Shown one piece after another: positions 49,040 through 61,373 of a stretch of DNA of 64,000 nucleotides (positions are counted from its first letter, which is position 1; every line of letters begins with the position of its first letter). This DNA is from Phoebastria nigripes. Its lineage: Eukaryota > Chordata > Aves > Procellariiformes > Diomedeidae. The notes below the pieces were generated by a model that worked only from the letters and a program-made list of their open reading frames with translations, did no database searches and had not been told where the DNA came from. The stretch covers positions 1,150,907 to 1,214,906 of the forward strand of contig JAYKAV010000300.1 of assembly GCA_035582835.1 (NCBI GenBank), written 5' to 3'. The translations under genes were made by a program, and so were the position numbers.

Positions 49040-50820
49040 CTCTGCCTTTTGCTGACTGCACAGCATGCCTCCAGTTCATGAAGTCCTTAAGCTGCTGATT
49101 TCCGAAGGCCGGGGGTTATAGGCAGGGAAAGTATTCTAATTACATGTCTTCCTTCAGCATCTCCTCCTGGCCACTGACAGAAACAGGATGCAGAGTTAGA
49201 CAGGATTTAGCTTGACCCAAAACAGCCCTTCTAATTCTCAGCAAGAAGCCAAGATGTTCCAACCTCCAATTTAGAGGATGATGGGATTATCAACCCTTCC
49301 CTTCAGCTATTATCAAACTAGACCCCTACCTTGAGTGCCGGATCTCTCGTTAGCGCAGGAGGAGACAAGCCAGGATTACAGAATAACAGGTTCCCTAAAG
49401 GTGAAGTTCTGCTTTGAAGTAGTGACTTAATTTGGGCAGATGAGATAGGTGTTTAGAGAGAGATGGATGTTTGTGCCTGGAACAAGAACAAGCAGAGGAA
49501 GCAGCTCAGTAAATGATACGGTTTTAGGTATTTTTAGTAATGTAATGCAGCGGTACGAGGAAAACAAAGAAGGAAGAGCAAGAAACAATGAAAATCAGTT
49601 CAGCTTCAACCAAATGCAATGGGATCACACTGGTGCATCAAAGTGGGCTTCTGGCCATCACCTTTACAGGCAGGTTAGAATAAATCCATTCCTACAATCC
49701 CACTGTCCAACCGAAGGCCTAAGCCCAGAGTGGAGCTGAGCACACCCCATCCCAGTTGATTTTAATCACATGCCACCAAGACATCTTCGTCCATCTGCTC
49801 CTGGCTGCTGCTGGGAATCCTCCCATCACCTCTGACTGCAAAAACAGCAGCTGCAATTAATAACGTGCAGACACTCTCAATTGCTCATCTTGGTAGCCAT
49901 CTGGCTTCATACCACATACATCCCTGCTATGCAAAACAAAAGGGCGTTTTATCTCCTGCCACCAATAGCTGAAGGATGGACTAAGAAACAAGCAAGACTG
50001 ATATGAAACAGAAGATAGATTATAAACAAACAAGAGGCAGAGAGGAGGGTACTCAGCAATACATCTGTGCAAAGGAAAGGGAAGCCACCTTTCAGAAGCA
50101 ACAATTGTGAGGTTTGCATTCCTCAAGGACCCATTTTGAGCAATGCTCCATGAGATCTCAGTCATTCATTTTGTCTGTTTTCCTTTGTTTTTCTACCGTC
50201 ATCATTTTTGTTCATCTCAATTTCCCTTCTCCAGGCTTTGAGTGCAAACAAACATAACAAGTCAGATCTTTAACCGCTCTAATTTGGTGCAGTTCCCTGG
50301 ACGTCCATATAGCAAGGTTGATTTAATTCAGCCTTGTGTCTTCAAAGGATCCTTTAAGAGCAATTACAGGCCAGATGAGTGGGATTTTAATTTCCAATTA
50401 AACCAGCTTAGCTCAGTTCAGAAGAGCCAAATTTTGCCCAGCTCTGCCATTCAGCTCCGTGTTCTGCATTTTGTGTAAATGCTGGCAACACAACAGGAAA
50501 GAACTTAGAAAACACACTTCCCGGGATCAGGACAATCTCTTGGAGCCACGTTTGTACAGCACCTAGCATAATAAGGACCTTTGCCATATGTGAGGTTTTT
50601 AGNTGTACATTTTTTAAGTCAATATTTGAGATAAGAGTCTCTATCATATTAAGCATCCCATCTCACATCCACTGCTGAGAATTTGGCCCCAAGACCTAAG
50701 ATGAGTATCTCCCCTGTGTTGGAGAAAACACCACACAGGTAAGATAATGGTGTTGAACTCGGATATAGCACTTGGTGTAATTTTAGTTCAGCTGCAGAAT
50801 TTCACTGGGCAGGGATTCAA
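49040..50820. other. Intergenic, nothing recognised
   Basis: Only short, unrecognised frames are seen. No repeat was identified after the CR1 end. Confidence 0.4.
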
Positions 50821-50821
50821 G

Positions 50822-50945
50822 ATGAGAGTTCTGGTCTTGGGCAAGCTGCTGGCTTGCGGGAGGACTTGTCTGAGCCACATCAGCTTTTCAAGTCTCTGTT
50901 TCCTCATCCCTGAAACATGAATGATATTGGTATCTCTGGATGAAA
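50822..50945 (-). repeat. MIR-like ancient SINE fragment (antisense)
   Basis: The plus strand reads ttctggtcttgggcaagctg, then ctctgtttcctcatccctga and atgaatgatattggtatctc. This is the order of the MIR complement (ctgggcaagtcact, cagtttcctcatctgtaaaa, tgggaataataatacctacc-like). The copy is diverged but the collinearity is good. Confidence 0.55.
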
Positions 50946-53900
50946 AGCTCTATTTATTACATTTTCTCATCTCTTGGCAGCTCCCTTCATGAACACAAAT
51001 CTTTGCTTCAAAAACTAAAGTGCTGACATTGTTTGCCCTTTCCCTACCATTAAACTGCTGCTTAACAAGAAAATAGCTATTCCTTAAGCACATATGTTAA
51101 GAACTAGACCATTATTAGATATCCAGCCAGTTCTCAAAGGGATTCGCTGTCAAATCCTTAAGGGATAGAAGCCTGTTGGATATCCTGACCAGCGTCTTGG
51201 TAGGTGTGTGTCTTTGGTGGGAGATAACAGTCTATTCCCAAGCCTTTGTTTCTGTTCGTGCTTTGCCAGCTCCCATGTTCTATTGCAACGGGACACAATG
51301 CTAACACTTCCACTGCTGCCTAGGGTGATAAAAGCTTTCAGCACCGATCTAACACAAAACCAAAGAGCATTTCCTACTGACATGATGTTCAGGTACTATT
51401 CTTTGGCAGTATTTCAGCTAGATATTTAGCGCCTACCACCAAAATGAGATTCATACCGAGTTTAGGGACCTACTCCCAGAGCATCATTTAGGCTAACATG
51501 AAGTGGGCTGAGAACATGATCTGGCCATCCTTACCTTGTGCATGTGGGGACACATTACTTTATCCAGGTTCCTGCTTCTCATCCAGCTTGCATTTCTGCC
51601 TGATTCACAAGTTATGGCAGTTATTGTCCTGCAAAGGAGATGAGGGACCTTGCAAATGTCCTCACTTGCTTGGAAGTCAAGTGGGACTCTTCAGGCACTC
51701 AGAGCTGCTGAGCCCTGCTCTGGTAAGCAGAGGTTGGGATCCAGGAAAGAACAAATGCAAGGAGGGCCAAGGACTAAACGTTCATCTGAAACATGTCAGT
51801 GTGAATCTTGATCTGAACAAACTCAAGCCACTATGATCTTAACACTATTTAAAGGGGATTAAGCAATGTGCAAAAAGGCACCACATACGTATATTTATTT
51901 TTTTAAATCCCGTCTGTGTCACGTGGACTGTAAAACATTCAGCTTTAAAAAAAAAAAGAGTTGGCAAAGAAAAAACCTGCTCTCTGACAAACCTTTATTC
52001 ACATAAATGGAAAGAAGCAGAGCTGCCAACAGATACACCTACACCCATCCTCTGAATTAGTGCAACTTGTCTCTTTGGTGAGTTAACGTCCTTTCTCCCA
52101 TACAGCTATCCTGCTTGCAGATATTGAGACAAAATGAGATCGCAAAGAGATTTCTATTATCGTCATTTCCTTCCATGCACACTTCACTTTTGTATTTTGT
52201 TTTCCCATGCAGGGCTTGGGTTTCTTTCATTCTGTTTATTTTTTCTTCCTTGCCCACTTAAGTTAAGACAACAACATTTTGTTCTGTATTTCCATGGCTA
52301 TTCCATGGTGATTTGTTGACGATGTTGGGTTTGCAGTCAAATGACTGGAAAGATAAGAAGTTGGCAAGCTGCCTCCCTCATTAGGGAACACAGCTCTCAA
52401 GCGCTCAAGTGCCAGCCTATTAGCTGAATTATTCAACAGAAGAAAAAATACACGACAAATTAAAAAAAGCTACAACGAGAGTGGGGAGGGAAGGGAAGCT
52501 TATTGACTTTGGTGCTGTTAGAAAAGTTTGGCAGCATTCCTTGAAGCTCAGTTGTGGGATTAAATCCATCTAAGGAACTCAGGCAAGGCTGAATGGCTGC
52601 ACAGAAGCAGACAGAAGCTGGTATTCATAATTCAGATATTGGACTGTATTGTTGATGTCTTGAACTGATAATGAAGAAGCCCAAGGGGGGAATATTTCCA
52701 AAACCATAATGCAAGGGATCTGTTTATGTGCACTTCGTGAGTAACTGGTGGTGTTGGAGATCTTCCATATCTAGCCACAGGCTTTAAGCATTGAAACAAC
52801 TCACCATGAGGATCCACAGTAATAGTTTGTATGTGTTCTTATTGTGTAATAAATACTGTGTAATTCAGAAGAGCTTAACCACACACGAGAGGAGTGCGTT
52901 GCCTTGCATGTGGCAATGGCAAGAGGAGTTGACATGTGGCAGCCTGTGCCCTTACAGCTATGAACTGGACCAAAAACTCTGATGGGAAAGTCAGGATTGT
53001 CTCGGTTCCGTTCTCATGTAACCTGAAAAGGGAAAGTGCTTGATTCAGGCACAAAATTAAGCAGGGTGGTCAAAACCTTGAGGATCCTCATATTGCTGAG
53101 GAACTGCACGCGAGTGGGCAAAACCAGGATCTCAATCTTAACTCCTGAGGGAGGTGACTAAGGACATAGCCTCTGGTGAGAGATTTCATCCACCTGAGAG
53201 GTAAGACAGAATTGGTATCTTGGAGACACCTCAAGATTATGGAACAAAGTCCTCCACTGGAGAAGTCAGTATGCAGACTGGACTGCAGAGGAGAGCATGG
53301 ACAACTGTCCATACTCCAGAAGCAGTGTGGGCAGGAGAAAGGTGTTATCTGAAGGGTTCAGAAACAGGGACTGTGTGATTTAGATAACAACTGGTAATCA
53401 AAAGTAAAAGAAGTTTGGACTTATCACACTTGGACTTAGAAATGGGGAAGAAAACAGAAAAAAACCACACATGAGATCTCTACTTTTTCTTACAGCTGTG
53501 TATTTCCTGTGCTAAAGCAAAAGGCAATGAGTTTTATGAACTTCATAAGCTATAGGGATCTGCTTATTTTAATTGTCATGGGATGTTAGGAAGATAAAAC
53601 CTGAATCTGGAGATCTGGAAGCACGTCCTTTAGCTACTGCAGGGCCTGAAAGAGCAGCGCTGCTTATGCAGCAGGCTACCACCCACTCGTTCATTCCCAG
53701 GCAGGTTCTTTCTTTCACCCAGAAACACTGTACAAGTAGATTTTGTACATTTTTGTGAAGAGATAGGAAGAGATTGGTTATACATACATCTCATGTGTAA
53801 AAGTAACTTCAGTGATGTTAGCCCCTGAGAGGGATCTGCATAGAAGCCAGAATTTTTATGCCACAGTTGTGCTGACAGGAGAGGATCTAAGAAATGAGGA

Positions 53901-56670
53901 GAAAGCAGCAACAATGGAATTCACCAAGCAATTAAATAATTTTTACTTGATGACCCAGACAGAAAGAGAAGTCAGGGAGTGAGATCTGCTGATGACACTG
54001 AGCCATTGCTTAGAAGAGGACCAGAATATCACAAGCATGATGCTGAGCACCTCAGTAATGTAACAGGGCTGAAATTCAATAGCAGACAGCAATGCCATTA
54101 GGGAGCAATTAGAATTTTTGCTGTAAGAGTGAAGACAACCTCTGGTCTATTGTTCCCAGAGGAGAGGAAAGGACTGGGTATGCAGAAGCAAGTTAGTGGC
54201 TGCAAATACCAAGACACCAGAGAAATCTTAACATAATTGGACGAGAGATTTCTGGGGAGCAGGAAAGCATCAGTGCTAGTAAGACAGTGACATGCCTTAG
54301 CTGGGGTCAGAATGGGGGGCTTTTCCCACCCAAAGGTCTCAGTGTATTTACCTGGACATGCAAAGGCTGAGAAGGAATGTGAATACAAGGAATAATGTTA
54401 AGAAAAGTAGAGAGATTTACATTGGAAGATGAGGTCATTGCATGAACTAAGGGGTAGAGAGTGGCTAAAGATGTGTTCAGATGTTCCCTTCAGGCTCTCC
54501 TCCAGCCTCCACAACAGCCCAGACCTCTCATGGCATCTGTACGTGGCTTTGAAGGTGGAAAAGGCAAGTAGCCCTGACTTCCTGCAGGCAAATTGAGCTA
54601 GAGGACTTAACATCACCTCCAGCCCCGTGAAGAGCTCCAGGGAAGCCATGAGATGCAGGCTGAACAGATGGAGCAACTCTTCTTGGAGCAGCTCCAGTGC
54701 CAGCTTAGTGTCTTCCCCAGAGATCCCCTAGACTCATCATCCTTTGGGATAATGTGTGTGGAGGGAAAGCACAAAAACAAAATACTAACAGGATCACTTT
54801 CAGATGACAGTGTTTGGTGTACATTTGCAATTCTACACTGAGGATAGCTGACACATCCATATCGAGAGGGCCAGTACAAATTGCCATCTGATTTCCTAAA
54901 AATCCCCCTATTTTTTTATAATCAAAAGCAAATCATCCAAAATGGCTTCAAATACTTGGATGACACTTTGGCAAATTTTTCCACCACATCAAGAAGGCAG
55001 AGGAGAAACTATCTATTAGTCTTGAGGCACGTTTGGCTTTGCCATTGCTTAAAGCAAAGGCCTCGCTGCTCCACAGACCTCAGGCAATGCTTTTGGCATT
55101 AGGAAGTGTGCTGACATGGTCTAACAAAGGGTAATTAATCAGAAGCCAGTGTAACTGAACACTCCCACTGCTGCTCAATTAATCTGATCACTTCCCTTAT
55201 AAATTTGTAATCACAGCCCGGGACTGCAGCAGACCTTATTTATATGCCAGAGAGGTCTCCAGTTCTGAAAGACTCGCAGGTGTCTGGGACAGAGCAGGAC
55301 AGAAGCAAAGCTGGTTATAAAACGAAGCACTCGGCAAAGCTGCCTCCTTCCCTCCCCCAAACACTCAGTTCCACAAGAGGAAGGAGGAGAGAAAGAGAAA
55401 GAGTGCAGGAGAGGAGGGAAATGCTAAGAAATTAAACCTGCCAAAGATAGCAAGAGGAAAACGGCAATGATTAAAAACAGGGGAAAAAAAAAAAGAAAAG
55501 AAAAAGGAATTTCAGTGAGAGGTCTCTCCATTCTGGATATGGGATGTTTGCGAACGACTTCATACCCTTTTCCTCTCTTTTTCCCCACTCTGAAGCGTTC
55601 CTTTGTTATGCCATTCATTTTACCCCAAAGTTGCAGGCTGTTATATTAATGAATAATTAATTTTACAATGCCATAACTATTGCCGGCCGTGAAATTCAGA
55701 GACAGACAGTCACAGGAATATGCCTGAGTTTCTAGGGCAAGGGAAAGGTAATGTGGACTGCTCTCTGCTCGCAGCAGGGGCTGGCAGGGAGAGCTGGGAC
55801 TGCGTGGTGGGTTTAGGATCAGACANACCATTCTGCATTTCCATCCCAAGCCCTAGGGCTGCGTTTGAGCCGCTAGTACAGATATCACTGCTGGCTTTCT
55901 GCGATGCAACTGNATGGGGAAATCGGATGCTCCAGTAGCACATTTGGTATGAACAGATGGATGAAGCTGCCCAAGCGGTTTAGACCTAAAATGAAAAGAA
56001 ATGGAATGGCCAAACCTCGGAGGGCCCTCAGGGTATTTTCCCGCAGGAGATGGAGCCTGTCCCAGTTTCAAGTAAAACTTGAAGTAAACTGCTCAGAACA
56101 GGGTGAAGTTTTACAGACGCCCCTTCCTGCATTGCAATGAAGCTGAGAGCAGGTGTAGAGATGAGAGGGAAAGCGTTCTGCTCTGATGAAACACCACGAA
56201 AATGGCTTTGCAGCGCATGATAGCACTGTGAGACAGTTTAAGGCAGGACATGAGGAAAGCTGCATCCAGCTGCTGCTGGGAGTACACATGGGGTATAAAG
56301 GGGATTTTCCTTAGCCAGGGGTGACACGATCCTTTCACAAAACATGGCAAAGAGCATGTTCTGGATGGCATCCCCCACTTAGCTCAGAGAGCATTGGCAG
56401 TCTGCTGTAAACACAGCCTGAAAGTACCCAAACTAGCTTAAGATTACTCTGTAGAGCAGCAAGGATATGACACAGCTCAATATAAAAGGAAATCAGCCAG
56501 TGTAGGACCAACGCTTGCTGAAGTCAGTTGGAAGCTTTGTACCAGAGCTCAGTGCTTAGGATGAGCATGGAAGGCATTTGCTCCACAAAAGGTTTTCATG
56601 GCAGGGATATACATTTTTCTCTGAAAACATCATGTCCCCATGGATAATGTCACACAGACACAAAACACAA
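50946..56670. other. Intergenic, nothing convincing
   Basis: No protein family is recognised. A purine-rich (GA) tract occurs at about 55,375-55,425, and an A-rich tract at about 55,480-55,505. An AT-rich stretch with TAAT cores lies at about 55,130-55,230 and is weakly enhancer-like. Confidence 0.4.
55375..55425 (+). repeat. GA-rich low-complexity tract
   Basis: A purine-only or nearly purine-only run composed of gaggaa, gaga and gaaaga units. Confidence 0.7.
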
Positions 56671-56677
56671 TACTCAC

Positions 56678-56817
56678 TTGCGACTTATCAAAAGGAATCC
56701 ACTCCTGGATCATCCCAACAGTGCTGAGCGCAGCCATTTCTGCCCATCCCTCTCCAGCTTGTTCTCTCACTTGTTGTCTCAGCCCAATGCAACCTCTCGC
56801 TTTCATTCGGCTTCCCT
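56678..56817 (-). other. Exon-like block with open frame and good splice sites
   Basis: On the minus strand a pyrimidine tract ttttctcctctaccag ends at 56,818, and the block ends at 56,678 before GTGAGT. The 140 bases between are open in one frame (46 codons, starting xAG GGA AGC and ending ...WIPFDKSQ exactly at a codon boundary). The same frame is open further upstream to about 57,025. No protein family is recognised, and it is not kinocilin. It sits on the strand and roughly where KNCN would be expected relative to MKNK1, but the residues do not match. Possible novel or lineage-specific exon, or chance. Confidence 0.2.
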
Positions 56818-57025
56818 CTGGTAGAGGAGAAAAGCCAACCTGCTTCAATCCACCATAACCAGAAGCAACTGCATTGTTGGTGTCACCAACAAAAGCTCCC
56901 AGCAAAGCTTGGTGACAAGCAGGACCATCCACACAGGTCTCCAGCAAACAGTATTTCTGCTCATAACAAAAGGACATTGCAGCTCTTGCATCCCCAAAGC
57001 TAGCAGGTAGTACCCCCAAAAGCAA

Positions 57026-60000
57026 TTCTAATTTCTAATACAAAACAGCAGGCACAGCAACCACAAAACAGCCTAGGGTACTGGTCAAGCCGTCTGCAAT
57101 TAAGCCATGCAAAACATTACTACAGAGAGACATAGATATACCTTTTAATTGCCTCCAGTAACTCTTTTAAAGCAGGAACAATCCCAATATGAACTGTTCC
57201 AGTAACCCAGCTCTCTGACTGAAGACTACAGGACTTGACCCTTCCCACATTCCCAATTCACCAACCTACGTCACAGTCTGTGTCCGCTCTCCTCCTACAC
57301 GTAGCTCCACGAGTTGTTTCTCCGTTCCGTTTCACATCAGTTTGTAGAGGCCATGGCAGCTCATGGGAGCACCCCCTGGCTAAGCAACTGGATCTAAAGC
57401 TGCTACAAGGGGAACACCTGGATGAAGAATAGGGTGAAATTGGGGAATAAAAAAAAGGAGCACGATAAATGAGGCAGCTCTGCTTTTCCCACGAGCAGCC
57501 TGGAGCTGGGTGCAGGCATTATGGTTCTCAAGACAGCTAACCAGAAAAAGTCTTTGAAGTCCAGAGACTGATGATTTAGGGTAAGGGAACAGTGAGGGAG
57601 ACAAGATCCACCACCCCCTCCACACATACACAGTGTTGTCTAATAACCAGCCATAGGATGTTGATCTGATGTAGCACCAGGTTAGGTCATGAGCTTTGCT
57701 CTGGATCAAACAGAAAGCATAAACAGAAAGCATCAGACTGCAAGCTCCTCTGCACCCTCTGACACACAGAGTCCTTGCCTCACCCTGCTTCTCACTTCGC
57801 AAAAGATTTCAGGAGGCCCCATTCCCCCTTCCCTCCCACTCCAGGCTGAATCAGAGCAAAGTTGCTGAACTGGGGCTGCATGTCACCCTGCCAAACTTTG
57901 CTAACCAATCTTGGTGTGAAAGCAGCTGTGACAGGCAGCAACAGAAAACCTAGCATCAAATGACTCAGCTGGAAGGCACCCAGCAAAACACTGGTACTCT
58001 GTCTTGTAACCACTGCATGAGTCAATTCTCACCATCCTCAGTATTACAGATGTTAGACTGGGTGCAGGGTCTGATTCCCTGAGCCAGCCCATGCCAGCCA
58101 GTCCCACAAAATAATCTAAGGATGAAGCATTTCTTTTAGGGTTCTTTTCCCATTGGAAGGGAATTTGTGGCTCAGTGACACCTCCCTCCAGACTTGCAAC
58201 AGATTTTTTGCAAACAATGCCAGTGAAATGCCACCGTTGCTTTTACAACTTTTTTTGTTTTCTTCCCAGAGAAGTGCATTTCTGTGCTTGGAGATTTTTA
58301 AATGCACTGATTGAATCTGGCAGGGGTAGCCAAACAAACATATCACATGGGAAACAGAACGAAGGAGGGAAGGAAGGGTACAAGCAAATATTTCTTCAGG
58401 ATTGTCAGGCCTTTCAGTTACCATGGCAGTATGTTTCCATGGAAGCCAAATTTGAAGCCTGCTGCTGCCACAGGAGTGGCCCAAAGAAAATTATTAGTTT
58501 TGAAAATTAACCAAGCTGCTCTCTACCTTGAAAGCCAGCCCACCCACAGCCCTCAAAAAAATAACAGCATCTTTCCATCCCTGATAAAGGATTCAATAAG
58601 CACGTGGGGAGGGAAGAGAGAGCAGAAGAAAATACCACACAATGAAAAACAGGCACTTCCTTTTATGCAACCAACAATGCAGAAACCGCACTGGTAAGCA
58701 CAAGGCTGAATGCACTTTATGAAATATTGCACGTAAAGGTCAGCAAAATCCTACAGAGCATCCTGTGCCACCAGCTCCCGAGGGGACAGAGTGAGGGTAC
58801 TTTGAGACTAGTGCTGTTTGGTTGCCATTTGTTTGAAATTACCCCCCCTTAATCATGCTGATGCCTTTCCCTTGGTTTGCTCGCCCACCTCCCATGAAAA
58901 GCTTGGGGAGGGGAAGGAAAATTTTCCTGGGGGCCACCTTAGTCAACAGTAAAGATCACCTTAGCTGCTTTGCTGCTCAGAACATATTTTTGAATTCTTG
59001 AAAGTCACCTTTTGCCTTACCCACTCCATTTCCCTACCAAAAAGACATTTTCTGCAGCCCCTTTCATTTTTCAGAAGCCAGGGAGCCCACATAAGCTGCC
59101 TGGTCTATTTTATCACCAGTAACTGAAAAAGCGTCACACAGAGATTCAGCCCTTTCCGAAGGGGAGATGGTGGGATTCAGCGATGAAGCGGAGTCATGTT
59201 CTACAGGCTGCCTGAGCATGAGNCAGTCAGGCGACATGAGCAAACCCAGCACTACTTCAAAAGGACAGATCACAGAGTCTCTGGATTGGTGACTTCCCAC
59301 CTAGAAACAAGTGCCTTTTCCCCACTGACATGAAAAAAGTATTATGAAGGCCTATCAAATTTGGCCCTCTGGAGATAAAACACCTGAAGAAAGCTGAACT
59401 CTCACTGAAACATAAAGATCAAAGGGAAAGAGACACCTGTGATGACAGACTGTTGGACCATCAGCTGAATCTGACTTCTCATTTTGAGGCAAAGAAAGAT
59501 CTAAGACATGTATCACTGAAACACCGCTCTTGTACCACTGCTACAAGGTCTCCTGTGCTCTCTGCTACCTCTCCTGCCTGAAAGGAAGAGGGAAGGAAAA
59601 GCAGATGGTTTTAAAGCACAGTTCAACAAAAGCACTTAATCTGAATATGGCAGGAGGATTTCCTTTGAAAGGAAGGCGAGTACAAATAAGTGGCCTGCCA
59701 CCTGGCTTGGGATCCCTGCTCTCTTCAGACTTCACTGGAAAAGGAACTAAAACCCACCATGTTTGTCACAGATGGACTGATCTGACTATGCCAGGCATGA
59801 GCCTCACCGGGCACCGGGGAGTGCTGCATCCCACCTCTCTGGCAAAACAGCCTTTCCCACCCAAACTCCATTATAAACTCTTAGCCATAGTCCTCCTCCG
59901 AAGAAACTTAAAAATTACTCTGCAAGAGGCAGTCAAAACTAGACTACACCTGAGCGCAGAACAATTGGCTTAAATCAATACCTCTTCCCTGCTTGGGGAG

Positions 60001-61345
60001 GTTTTCTCAGTTCCTAGCATTACACAACTCTGGCATCTACTGCTGCTTGCCTTCCTCTCTGCCAGACGTTACTGCCTTGCAGAAGAAGGAAAAGCATGTC
60101 CAGACTTTAGCTCTTTAGTGAAAAGCCCAACATCATAGCTTCAAGTCCTGAACAGATAAGTTTGCAAGTATGTACCAGTGGGAAGCAAGGATGACTCTAA
60201 TACAGGTCACATATGGAGGCGGCTGCTGGCAGCATCCGCAAGGCAGCCGAGAGCACCACAAGAGCCAGATGGGGCCCTGAGCCATCAGCTGAAGGGCTTG
60301 TCATAACCATCAGACAAAGTTTAACCATTTAGTCCAAGTCCTGCTGGGCATTTCCAATGTTTCACACACCAGTACTTAAAATCCTTTGCACTGCACACAT
60401 CCAACAGCTGAAGCGTTCTCCTCACACAGGAGAAGACTTCAAGCCCAGAGGAGTACTTGCTCACCTAGACGGCAATTCCACTAGCCAAAGGTAATGGCAT
60501 GAATATCTCCAGAACAAGGTTTTCTTTGGACATTTCACTCTCTCCGCCCAAGCTCTCTTTTATAAAGGGAAAGCAAGTCTGGCTAGCAAGCCAGCTTCTT
60601 CCTTGCGGTGCAGAAGACACACGCATTGGATTCACTTTCCATGCTGGGTTTTGGAGAGAGAGAGGCAAGGACTGACTGTCCAGACCAATAGCTCACCCTA
60701 GAACACAGGAATAGCAATGCTGGTCTTGGCTCCACTAACTCGCTCTCTGGGTCTACCTCTACCACCAGTGAAAAGCAGCAGGTGCAGAGCAAAGTCTGCA
60801 AAGGACCACTTACCAATGCTTGAACAAATCTACCAGACCCCGTCGTCTCTGGGCAAGCAGCACTGTTAACGTCCCCTTTTCACACTTCCATGCTAATGCT
60901 GCTGCTTAGACTTCTGGAGTCTGAAAGGCTTCAGGGCTCCATCCAAGAGAGTATTTTGCATCGCACCACCACTCCTGGCTGAACTTCAGGATTTTTGCTT
61001 CATGCACAAATCAAAGGGAAGAACATGAAATATAACAGTGCAGATAAGCTCCTGAACTCACTGGCCCTCAGTTATCTGATCTCTTATGAAGGTCAAAAGG
61101 GTCACAGGATCCCTTCCAACCCTCTCTGTGCAGTCATATCCTCATTTTACCTCAAGAAAGCTGAGATCACAGGAGCCTCCAGAGACTGATAAAGCAATAC
61201 AGCCATAGAAGAGGGAGGTATGCTTAGTCTTCAGAGATTTAAATTGTCTTAAATCCAACATCACACAGAGAAGTAAGGAAGTAATTCTCTGTTTTTCTGT
61301 CACCAAAAATCAAGAGGAAAAAACCACACAGAACTGCCAAATGTG
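57026..61345. other. Intergenic between unrecognised block and MKNK1 3' end
   Basis: No coding exon is recognised. It contains an exact 13-bp tandem duplication at 57,708-57,733. Several short frames on both strands match nothing known. Confidence 0.4.
57708..57733 (+). repeat. Exact 13-bp tandem duplication
   Basis: The unit aaacagaaagcat is repeated twice head to tail without mismatch. Confidence 0.9.
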
Positions 61346-61373
61346 TTAAATCCATAACTTAAAGTATTTTAAT
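61317..61373 (-). terminator. MKNK1: MKNK1 polyadenylation signal and downstream GU-rich element
   Basis: On the minus strand ATTAAA occurs at 61,373-61,368. About 35-50 bases downstream the strand reads ttctgtgtggtttttt (about 61,332-61,317), a typical GU/U-rich downstream element. Cleavage is therefore predicted around 61,345-61,355. A second ATTAAA at 61,448-61,443 could act as an alternative signal. Confidence 0.5.
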
